In this document: piece by piece, positions 1-10,014 of the stretch
How positions within the stretch are numbered: position 1 is the first letter of the stretch
Layout: each line of letters begins with the position of its first letter
Assembly: GCA_012932865.1 (NCBI GenBank)
Contig: SAXG01000005.1
Span: 868,001 to 932,000, forward strand
Reading direction: 5' to 3'
From: Amylostereum areolatum
Lineage: Eukaryota > Basidiomycota > Agaricomycetes > Russulales > Stereaceae
Length of the DNA: 64,000 nucleotides
Made by a program: the position numbers and the translations under genes
Notes under the pieces: model-generated
Database searches by the model: none
The model's input: the letters and a program-made list of their open reading frames with translations, nothing else
What the model was told of the DNA's origin: nothing

Positions 1-2323
1 CATAGTGAAGGGCGGGAGCATGGATGAAAGTCATGGAATGGGCTGTTCGCCTGCTCGAAGGCTGAAGCTTGACTGGCGTTGCCCTTGGTGGTGATAGTGG
101 CGCAAAGACCAGTGCCAGCGTTGATGGACGAGGTTGGTGCGGAGTATAACATGTAATGCGCCACGATAGCAAGTTGTTCGTCGACTGTTGGTTTAACGGA
201 GGAGCGTAACATTGGTCTGGGTACAGAGGGGTTCAACATGAAGGGCTCGGCCAATGTAACATCAACCCGTCCAAAAGATCTCCGACAAACCGAGAGTAGG
301 GCATCCTGCGCGCCACGAAACTCATTGTTCGGGGAAAGCGGAACGGGGGGTGCTCGCCGTCCAACCCCTACGAGCCCGTAACCTCATGTTGGATGGCGGG
401 AAAAGCGATGAAAGCCCGCCGCGCAACCGCGTGTTCGCCTGCTTGAAGCCGCGCTCGGCGGCGCACAGGTCGACCAAAATTGAAACGGAAAACGAAGGAC
501 AAGAGATACAGGTCCAGCAACAACGGACGCGCCCAACGCCAACGCAGTGACTTTCGGAATGAAAGAGGAAATTTCATTCGTCTGGGGATCCACTGTCCAC
601 TGTGATATTGGACCGCCCCGTAGCCTCGTGCTACTGTTGAAGCTTGAAGGATTATCGGATCGTCCTGAATGAGCGCCACGGCCAAGAAGTCGATAACGAT
701 GATGCATTGATATGAATTGGATGGTCTGCCCGTTGCGTTGGAAGGTCGCCGCCGGAATAGTACTATTGGTACGCCCATCCTTTAGGTGGCGCGATCAAAA
801 GGATCCCCGTGTCGCGCGCGGCCAGACCGCAGCACCCCATCTTCAGCGATGAATCACGGCGACAGTCAATGCTCCTCGCAGGCTAGCAAAGTTGTATTGG
901 CATCGCGGATGGGGACCTTTGTGTTCGCCGGGGACGTGAGTATGAAGCAGAAAGCAGGCAGGTAGTCGTGTTCCACGGCCAGGACTTGGGGTGGAGATAC
1001 AGTCTAGAAGGTGGGGTCAGGGATTGGTGCATCGTGTTGAGGGGGTGTCGGAGCACTGTGAAGAACTTCACGATAAGGAAGAAGGTACCGAGCTCGAGGC
1101 TTGATGGTCATAGCCACGCGCCGCCGGTCCTGTGCTGTGAAGGCTGGTATTGTATGTAGGCGCGCGGAGGACTGGAGGTATGCAGGACGACTCTTCTAAG
1201 GCGGGGACAGTTGACAATGAAGATGGCTCGGATACCAACCTTCGAATGCATGGGTGCAGTCAGTGCATTGATGTATCCACGTCGAGAATCTTCCCCGCAC
1301 CAGGTGGCATGGAGTCTCCATGGGTGTTCAACCTAAGGCGTGCAATAGGTCAACCATGAAAGAGTCAAGTACGTCCGCCTTGAGATGAGAATGTGTGGAG
1401 GATGGGGTTATTGGATGGTTGGTATCGCGAGGTCCGACCGATGGAACTGACTGGAAGCTGGGGGAGGAAGAAACAACCATCGGAATCTGTATACATGCTG
1501 TGCGCCCGAAAAAAAGTTGCATCCACATCCTCGGACGTTGCGTTTGGGGGGTCTGCCGCTCCTTGCCCCACCGCGGGCAGGGCTTGCCACGTCAGGCTCC
1601 TACAAGACAAAAAAAGAGAAAGTATGAAGGGTGGAAGGAGAGCTCCAGGGGAGCGAATGGATTGCAATGGAATGGGGAAGTAGGATGGCACGAGGATGGT
1701 GGTTCGAGGAGAGCGGAGACATGCGGTGGCAACGAGGACGTGGGGCGCCAAGTCATTCTATGTTTGTGCACCTTGCGGCCTCCACACAGTACATCATCCC
1801 TCCAACTCTACATCTCGGATTGACGGCGATTCCGAACAGACAATGAAACAGGAACCTATAACATCGTGTCCTGGCTGCCGACGGGCGGTGTTTTGCTACG
1901 AGTGGACACCAGTGTTAAGTTGAGAGGCAGCAGCGATCGATATGAAAACCTCGAGGTCGGCGGGGTGACTAGTCTGAGAGTGGTGCCAGTCGATCCAAAG
2001 GGGAGGCTCTACCCCCGTTCGTCCAGTTCCTCGCAGAAGAAGCCGGAGAAGACACGGGCGTGTATCCCGACATCATATCTTCCTGTTTCGTTGATTCCTC
2101 GCTGAGCGGAGAGGTTAGATCAGGTCGGTCCCATAACACCGCCCTGTCTGACGCATTCCTAGGCGCAATGCTGCATCGAGACCGCATATATACCCCACTC
2201 GACGTCAGTTGTCGCTCCAAAACGCTCTCGCCTTCCTGCCCTCCTCCGACATTCGCAACCTGAGCACTCATTAGCAGCTACCCGAGCGATCGTCGATTAC
2301 AACGTACTCTTCCTCACAACCCA
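1..2323. other. Stretch without a supported gene
   Basis: All six frames are broken into short overlapping ORFs with no recognisable domain and no chain of exons joined by good splice sites. Low-complexity polypeptides appear on both strands, but none reads like a conserved protein. It may be intergenic DNA, a non-coding transcript or an eroded element; nothing in the sequence decides this. Confidence 0.5.
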
Positions 2324-3184
2324 ATGGCCCACCCATACTCTTCTATCACTCAGAAGGAGGAGTCAGGTCGACTGTGGCGGCACGTTCGCCTATGGAGTTC
2401 TCGCCATCCGAGCCATGGCGACACTGTGGTGGTCCGTTCCCGACAGACTTGCTGTGCGAAGGAACGCGATGAACCCATCGCGTCGTCTTCATGGCCCACC
2501 CTTAGGCGAAAGACACTGAGGCGCCAGGCATCGCAGAAAAAAGAAGAGATGCAGGAGGCCCAGCCTCGGGCGGAAGAATGGGTGAAGATATGGGCATTCA
2601 GCGACTACAACGGGGATCGGACGGCAGAGAGGGCGGCCGTCATAGCGGAGCCAGCTGTTTCGACTGACTCGATGACGCGACAGTCTAGAGCAATGTCGAT
2701 CAGGGTAAGCCCTCCGTCGCGAGTCATTTACAATAAGATACTCACCGGTTTCCCTTCACATATATAGAGGAAACCGGTGCCGACGTATGATGGATTTCCA
2801 AACCAAGCGCAGGAGAACCTAGCGAAACTGTGCGACGGTGAGCCGGCCTTTATTAGTCTGTTTATGCCCTTGCTGATATGGTATTTCTGTGTAGATGCAG
2901 ATACCGTGCGTAGCAGGAGGCGGGTGGAAATCGGTGGTGGAGACTCCCTGGTGCACAGACGACCCCGACCTCGCCGCTCGCAAGACAGCATACGATATGC
3001 ACGTAGACGCGAGTCTATCGTGGTGGATCTGGATACTGTGGGTGAGAATGTCGTTGCGGAAAGGCTCCAAGAATTGGGGTGGACGGCCACGGAGTTGGGT
3101 GATATGCTACACCAACCACGTCCTATCCGAAACCATAGTCGGCGAGGGCAGAGATCAAAGATGGTGAGCGTTCACAGGACCTGA
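2324..3184 (+). CDS. Weak candidate gene, unknown basic protein
   Basis: An ATG at 2324 opens a frame that runs to AGG at 2702-2704 and meets a good donor (GTAAGC at 2705). An acceptor ends at 2767 (TATATAG), and the next exon continues in phase from 2768. A second donor (GTGAGC, just after the GAC at about 2837) and acceptors near 2895-2902 allow the same frame to run to the stop at 3184. The product would be about 270 residues and Arg-rich, with no domain I recognise. Support is only the splice-site grammar and the continuous frame. It could equally be a chance chain in intergenic DNA. An inverted repeat overlaps the first acceptor. Confidence 0.25.
2743..2779. repeat. Perfect 11-bp inverted repeat (hairpin)
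   Basis: CACCGGTTTCC at 2743-2753 is the exact reverse complement of GGAAACCGGTG at 2769-2779, with a 15-nt AT-rich loop between. If the candidate gene here is real, the loop holds its acceptor and the right arm begins the next exon. Confidence 0.8.
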
Positions 3185-4228
3185 CGAGGTCCCCCGGAGG
3201 GGCCTGGGAGTATGCATAGCTATAGGAAACATGTAAGAAGTAGTAGTAACCCGGTGTTCAGTTGAATATGATTCTCACGACTTGCCTGATTTACACAAGC
3301 GTCAACAATTTGCAGTAGGGGGGCATCGAAGACTTCCCCTGACATCGTTCGTAGAACCGCTTCACTGGCGTTTTCCTAGGCTTATTCCAGCAGGCTCAGG
3401 CTCAGGTTTTCTTGAAAATCGACGGTAAGGGCCTCCGTTGAAGTTTGAGTCCCATGGAGTCGGTTCAATCAGAAGCTGAAAGTGGGTTTGAAGTGTTCGC
3501 TGCGGCCTGCGGGAGACGTCGACACGACGTGCCAGGAGGGCGGTGACACAGGAGAGAGAACGTACTTAAGACTCTGAATAGGAGGCTGGGACTCCAATTG
3601 CGGATGGAGTAATGGTCAAAGCAAAGTACAACACTTGCGGATCGAGTAGAGGCGTAGACTCGTAGCCAGTTTGATCTAACAAGCCACTGACGAATGAGTA
3701 GTGTTGTTATTTAAGCGGCCATAACGAGGGAGACGATGGACCAACGATGGACTCGACCGTCGACGCGAGGTTGGACAGTGGTTGGACGGCCGTGCGGACC
3801 GACTTGGCCGGGTGTTACTTAGTGCACGCAGTGCACGCTATTTGCGCTATGTCGTAAACCGGTTGTCGATGTTCTCTCAAGCTCCTGTGACCTCCCCGTT
3901 ATCTCACTGGGAACATTATTCTGGGCGCCCTTTTCACTCAGCTTCGGCTTCGGCACACCCCCAACTACTGTTCCCCGCTCCCCTTCGTACTCTGGATCGC
4001 GCTGATATCTTCGGGATATCAGCCGGTGCCATGGCCAGATCGCACGGATACCATGTCCATGAGCACCCATGAGCCTCCATGAGCCCAGCTTCAAGGTCCC
4101 GGCGTGATAGCGGTGTAGCGCCTCAGAGCGCCCATGATTGTGATGAGGCATATGGAACACATGGATCATCAAGATATAAACCTCCCCTCCATGCTATCCA
4201 GAAAATTCCCCTCTCTTCTCGCCTACCC
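3185..4228. other. Intergenic, upstream of the MFS gene
   Basis: No coding frame is supported. It holds a segment repeated near 26.3 kb (3849-3914) and, just before the MFS gene, three close copies of CCATGAGC between about 4048 and 4085. This is probably the promoter and 5' leader of the transporter gene. Confidence 0.5.
3849..3914. repeat. Dispersed repeat, copy A (partner at 26312-26393)
   Basis: About 65 bp matches 26312-26393 in the same orientation. The shared core includes TGTGACCTCCCC, then TTATCTCACT and CACTGGGAAC. Copy B has about 13 extra bases, a local duplication of the TCTCACT part. Both copies lie upstream of plus-strand genes (MFS here, amidase there). Confidence 0.7.
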
Positions 4229-6500
4229 ATGTCCATTTTTGATGCATCGACCAATTCTGCTGATGCCGCCGTGAACCCTCAGGCTGTTTCTCAGACTGAC
4301 TTGGAAGGTTTTGCCGCCGAAACGCCCGGAGACACAGAGGACACCCTGTATCACGCCATCATCCTGGATGAGCAACTGCAACAGCGCAAGCATCGGCCAT
4401 GGTGGAGGAGACCTTCCTACTGGTGGTGCGTTCCTTCGTCTTTTTTGCGTGTCCGTGTCCTCTCAAGCTCGTCGTGTGTACCATCGCAGGCAGATATGCA
4501 TTATTCCCGTCACCCTCCTAGCGATAGCGGCCACCGTCCCCGCTAAGATAGAATTGATCAATGCGGTTGTATGCCAGGTCACAACGGGCGCTTCGCGACG
4601 GTTCGTTGGAAACGATACCTGTAGGACCTTGCCATTCCGATCCCAAGGTTCAGGCTGGAGCAACTGCCATCCTCGCTGGTGAGTATCTCATGCATACCAC
4701 GTAGCTCAAAACTGACCGCCCTTCTAGCTATGACAACGCTGACGGGCATCCTAGCGTGTATCACCACGCCGCGATGGGGTTCCGTGCGTTCAATATGCAT
4801 TTCTGTTGTCGCCACCACTCTGATATGTATCCCAGTTATCCGACCGTCACTGGACGTGTTTTCGTGCTCCGAGTTTACGGATTTGGTCCCTTATTGGCGG
4901 ATCTCGCTTTCCTTGCCGTCGTCCTGTGGCCTCAATACGTTCCAGGAGGCGTCTGGGGCGTCCTTTGGAGCAGCGCGATCGAAGGATTGTTTGCAGGTGA
5001 CTGAATGCACTGCGTTGTCGTCTGGAGTTATCTTATTTACAATTCCTTCTAGTTGGAACCACAGCTGCTAGCTATGCCTATCTGGCCGACACTACGGAAA
5101 CAGAATCGCGGTGAGTCCAAAGTCTGTTGGCGTACTGGTGTAGCACTCACGCTGCTATTTGTAACACAGCAGTCGCATATTCGCACTGTATCTAGGCCTG
5201 TATAATGTCGGTCAAGGCCTCGGACCCTTCATGTGTTCTACCATCACCCACCTCACCGGCAACTCGCTCAACGTCTATTGGCTCAGTATCCCGGTCCATC
5301 TCCTGTTCCTCCTGATCTGTTGGCTTATCCTCCCTGAGTCTCTCCTTCCCATACAAATGGAGGTTGCGCAACGCAAACACCAGGAAGAAATTGCGGCCAG
5401 GCGCCCCAAGGAGAAGTGGTTATCTTTGTCTATGCTTCTATCTCCTTTCGCCCCCCTTGGAGTGTTTCTCCCGAAGAGCGCCCCGGACAATTTCTCCAGG
5501 AATACGCGGCGCAAGGACTGGTCATTAGCTCTGATCGCCTTGGCCTATCTCCCCGACACCCTGATTTCAGTACGTCCAAACCGACTTCGTCCATATGACA
5601 AGCTCATAACCGTGAATCTTCAGGGCGCAGGCGTATACTATCTTCAATACGGCATAAGTTTCTTCGGATGGGCCTCCGAAATGGTGCGTGCTATCACGTC
5701 TCTGCACTACCTTCCACCGTTCTGACCATTGTGTAGATTGGCCTCGTGTTAAGCCTGAACTCCATATCCAAAGCAGGCTTTCCTTTCCGTCCTTTTGCCT
5801 TGTACGTCTACCCCCCTACCGGTGCCAGGTACTCGGACTCATCAGTCACTCCTTGTCCAGTGGCCATCAAGTTCTTGAAGCCGAACCCCCACCGTGAATT
5901 GCCTTCCCCAACACGAATACGACCCCCGTCACCCAACCCCGACGCATCGACACCGCTCCTCGGCCGTTCTACTCCCATCTCCCAATCGCAAGCATACACC
6001 TCAAATGAACACAACGGTGGCCTGTTGTGGGATCTCGCCCTCGCCAAACTGTCTTTAGTCGTGCAAATTGGAGCTTTTTTCTTGATGTCCGTCGCGACGA
6101 CTTCTTGGGCTTTCGTTGGTGGCATCCTCTCCGTATCCTTTGGGGCCGGATATACTCCGACCTATTAATACTCTCGCTCTTGAATTTTACCGCAGGAGTG
6201 GGGGCACGGAGGCTGGAAAGCTATTCGGCGCGATGACGTTTGTTCAAGTCCTTGGGTGCGTCGTTTCAACGGTTGTCACATCCCGTTTCTCATCTCAGAC
6301 TTTCCACCAGGTACCAGATCTTGGGACCAGCCATCTTCGGCTTCCTTTTCATGACCACAGTAGAGACTCACCCCAAGACCATTTTGTATGCGGGCATGGC
6401 AATCGTCTTTTCGTGCCTCATCGTCCTGCAGTTTGTACGAATTCCGCCCGATATCAGCACGGAACCTACCCTCAACGAGACGGCGGAAGAATTGCCTTGA
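4229..6500 (+). CDS. MFS transporter with several +1 frame offsets
   Basis: Major facilitator superfamily exporter of the TetA/tetracycline-resistance-like fungal type, predicted in a membrane; the substrate cannot be read from sequence. At least eight exons. The start at 4229 precedes a short polar N-terminus. Visible landmarks are TM1 after a Trp/Arg-rich stretch, motif A (WGSLSDRH, then GR) at about 4830-4860, a TETESRSR motif near 5095, a long cytoplasmic loop at 5350-5530, and a C-terminal half with FGAGYTP followed by GGTEAGKLFGAM. The reading frame is broken by single extra bases inside conserved motifs: near 4851 (within motif A), 5779-5781, about 6163, and a less exactly placed one before 4625. 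Each is +1, while splice sites stay intact and in phase. It is therefore either a decaying gene, a locus with inserted-base errors, or recoded. Family assignment is firm; functionality is not. Confidence 0.75.
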
Positions 6501-6812
6501 GATTGACATATTATATTGTGCTGGTACATCGACATTTCTCTTGGGTTTGCATGTTGCTATCACGGCTACTTCGTTCTTTGTATTTTGTCAAGGATGTGTT
6601 ACTCATTAGGTTAATCTAGCGCTACAGTGTCGAGGATATGTACGGTTTGTGTGTAATTTGTAGATGTACATTGCAATCTGTGGACTATATCAGCGTGCGT
6701 TGACTGAGGGAAGATGGCATAAAACTCACAGATAGGCTATTCGTCCGGTCATTCTACTCCCTTGTCGATGTTTATTCATCTCCTTCGCTCGGATACGACC
6801 GACTCGATGTCT

Positions 6813-7946
6813 TCAGCGCAATCCTCCGTATCCGACAAACTGCCCACAAGGTGGATCTAACACCTCCGCATCAAGCGCACCCACCCCATCGTGTCCCAAC
6901 AGCCACACATCCAGCTCCTTCAGTCGAGGCAACGCGCTTCCTCCTCCCAGCACCGAGACCAGTTCCTCAAACTGCTCCTTCCGCACCCAATACGTCAACT
7001 TCGTCAACCCCTTCGGTCCACGTTCGAAGCTACGAGGAAGGATATACGACGAGCTGATTTCGAGCACGCGCAACTGTGCCAGCGCCGTGACGTACGGGTC
7101 CACCCCCAGGGTCCTTGTACGAATCGGAATCGTACTCCGAATTAGGGGAAATGGATACTGAGGCTAGGTGAGCGTCGTGCGCCATGTATCGAGCGCGTCT
7201 CCGATCCCGGCCCTGGTCATCTCCGTCAGCACGCCGAACAGCACGATCTCGCGCACGTTCGGCGCCATCCTCGCGAAGGAGCGCAGGTGCCTGTCCTCCC
7301 AATATTCCGCGCAGCGATACACGAAACGCGCGAGGTGCGCGCAGCTGCCGGGCAGGACGTCGGCGAGGGAAAACGAATCATGGCGCTCCCAGCCGATCGT
7401 CTGCGAGTGCATCGTGACTGAACGGATATCCGGCCACCCCTGCAGCATCTGGAAGAAGGGGACGAGCCCGCAGAAGATGCTGCTGTACTGGTTCGCGAGC
7501 GTGAAAGTAGACACCTCGATGGACTGCAGACGTTTGCGCGCGCGGATGGCGGTGACCAGGCGGTGGAGAGAGTAGTATTCGAAGCCGAAGATGCGGAGGT
7601 GGAGGAGGCCGTCAGTGCGGGAGATGATGTCTGAGAGGTACTTGATTTCATCTTCGGAGACCTCTTCGCCGCCGCCGTAGTGGATCGCGCGCACGTTATC
7701 GGCGAGCGCAGGGGAGATCCTGATGGTGCGGAGAAAGGCGCAGGCGACGTCCTTGACATGGGCCCGAGGGGAGTTTGTCAGGAAGACTTCGGAATAAAGC
7801 TCGCGGCGAGCGACGGATAGGAAGTCCTTGTTGAGGAGGGCCAGAGTTGGAAGAAAGGTGTTGGTGCCGAAGTTGCGAGGGCCGCGGTCTGGATTGGTCA
7901 TGGAGAAGATAACCATGAGGAGTTCGGGGGGCAGAAAGGTAGACAT
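6813..7946 (-). CDS. F-box/leucine-rich-like protein interrupted by an in-frame TAG
   Basis: The protein starts with STFLPPELLMVIFSM, typical of the F-box motif of agaricomycete F-box/LRR proteins (SCF substrate adaptors), followed by repeated Leu-rich segments such as LRIFGFEYYSLHRL and LPRLKELDVWLLG. The ATG at 7946 is preferred over one 12 codons upstream because it directly precedes the motif. One TAG at 7164-7166 interrupts a frame otherwise open to 6813, about 380 codons in all. No ordinary intron removes it: a 45-nt GT-AG candidate just downstream leaves the TAG in the exon. Dropping three single bases (near 7163, about 7145 and about 7107) gives an alternative, more natural acidic-loop reading and returns to the same frame. 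Substrate and partners are unknown. It could be a pseudogene. Confidence 0.6.
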
Positions 7947-8551
7947 GGCGAAAGTAGGATGGGAGTAGGGAGTCGCGCCCAACGGTGGTCAGTTTCCTGT
8001 GCGTAGTGCTTGTTATTCAATACGCGTGTCCTATACCTTGCATGATGACGATGAACGCACCCAGGATCAGGAGATATACGTGTGTCCTTCATAAGTTTGT
8101 CTTCCGATCTCGACTGCCCTGCAGCTGTATAACTGCCAGTGGCAGGGAGGGCCAGGACTTGGGGATGGCGTTTGAACTCGGTTTGTTCTACGAGCGCTGG
8201 CGCTGAACTCGATCGATCTCAGCTGCTCAGCAAAACGATCACGTGTGCCCTTTCAGCGCTTCCGCTCCTTCTCGCGCGCAAAGTAGCAAGTGAACCATCA
8301 TGTACATTGGCCAAGGCTGTCCCAAGAAAACAGGATACTATTACAATCCTCAGCCGACTATGCAGATCGAAGTCGAACAACAACACTCCTCATTCGGTAC
8401 AGTTTTCAAGGTAGCGCCCGCCCTTCGTTGATTGCGTTCGCGACCAGGCTCGTGTTCGGGCGATTGTATGCATACCTCGATCTCCGTTAGTTATCACTTA
8501 TCCCGCCCGATCAAGAATATTTTTCACCTTTCGTAGCTGTCGAGATACAGC
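7947..8551. other. Intergenic between the F-box gene and the GST 3' end
   Basis: No supported gene. It contains the promoter of the minus-strand F-box gene and the 3' region of the minus-strand GST gene. Confidence 0.5.
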
Positions 8552-9517
8552 TCATCCTGTGCTGCACGTCTTCCTGAACGCAGGGTGCTCGAACAATCTC
8601 CTCGTCCACGCGTTGAATTTGGTACCAGTGGGAATCTCGAAGCCGCGGTAGTGCTTCAACACGATATTGGCTCGGTAGAGCCCTGAATACTCCGTCAGCT
8701 CACGAAACATGTCAGAAATGGCAGAGCACTGACATGGGCCCACCATAACGTCCAACACATTCAGTTCTCCTGCTTCTCTCCAAAGCCCGGCGCCCACCGT
8801 CCCCAACGGTTCCTCCCTCTCTGCGCGCTCGAGCAGTGCAACCAGCTCCTCTATCGAGTCCACGAACTCCTTCCCACCCTTGATCTGCGCATCTGCGTGT
8901 TGGGCCTGGAGGTAACGATAGAAGGCCGGGACAACGGCACGGCCGACATGGTCGCATTGTAATCGAACCAACGCACGGCCGTAGGGGTCTGTGATGGGGG
9001 GAAGGAGACGCGCGCGCGACATGCGAGCTGAAGCGAGGCTGACACCGTATAAGCAGAGGAGGCGCCCGCGGTGTACAGATACGCACTCTTCGCAATATTC
9101 GAGGATGACGGTGCTTTCATTGAGCGCTCGAGGTTTGTCCGTGTCGTCCGTCTTGATTCTCAGCCCCGGCACTAGTCCCTTGGGCGAGACCTCCAGCAAC
9201 TTTTTCGGTTTCTTGTAGGGATCGACTTCATCTGCGCGTCATGCACCGTTAGACATGCCTCCGCTCAACGAGGAGGTAGCACTCAAACAATACTGCAACA
9301 GCCTTGAGTTTCACATTCCAGAGAGAACTAAAAGCTAACTCACCTTGTACGGAATGTTGAGGAACTCCAACGCAACCCATACCCGCTGGACGAACGGACA
9401 GAAACACGCGCCGAAGAAGGTGATATCCTGACTGGCTGAATGTTGCTTTACTGTCTCCAGAGCCTCTCCGGTGCACTGGAGGTGGTACTTCTTACCCGTA
9501 TCGTTCGTGGTGGACAT
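8552..9517 (-). CDS. Glutathione S-transferase, omega-like
   Basis: Cytosolic-type GST with an N-terminal thioredoxin fold and a C-terminal helical domain. The start at 9517 gives a short leader and then ITFFGACFCPFVQRVW, where the FCPFVQR motif matches the catalytic cysteine site of omega-class enzymes rather than a Ser/Tyr class. Exon 2 carries the cis-Pro strand (KGLVPGLRI) and the glutathione-binding NESTVILEY; a short intron follows, then the helical domain from about 9020 to the stop at 8552. The first junction is in frame only with a GTTAGC donor, giving YKVNEVDPYKKP across the splice. The expected role is glutathione-dependent thiol transfer, reduction or deglutathionylation, as known for fungal omega GSTs; the substrate is not readable. 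Confidence 0.85.
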
Positions 9518-10014
9518 GATGGTCGCAAAAGTAATGAAAGTCGATGTTAGCAGGACGAACCTGGGAGCGAAAGCACTGGCAGAGTGCAAACGCCGGCATT
9601 GCGCAAGGAATGACGACACTGGCCCCGCGTTGAGCTCCCTGGCGGTCACCGGTCATCTGGTAGTGGGAGTCTAAGTGACTAATCGAAGGGTAAGTAGCTA
9701 GCCGTTTGTGATTCTGAATAAGAACTGGAGCAGTGAGCAGTAAGGAATCCAGAGACCAATCGAACAGAATTTCTCGAAAACGTTAACGTTAGCACACCTT
9801 TCTGCACAGGGCACTCATAGTGACGAGAGATAGATCAAAGTACGGATACATTCATTGGCGTCTCGTCGTCGTATCATGCAACGGTGTCGGTCCAATTATC
9901 GCAATACACACATACACTTAGTTCGTTTTGAATTACAATCTTCCAGACCGCACGATATCCGCCAAAAAAGACTCAAAAGAAAACGCTCTGCGATGCGAAA
10001 CCCGCCACGAACGT
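9518..10014. other. Intergenic between GST and fimbrin
   Basis: No gene recognised. It holds the GST promoter and the fimbrin 3' region. The frame open upstream of the chosen GST start (to 9649) is not conserved-looking. Confidence 0.5.

Noticed and set aside
9215..9345. Apparent frame mismatch at the first GST intron
   Set aside because: Using the donor GTTAGC a few bases downstream gives an in-phase join and the expected sequence across the junction.
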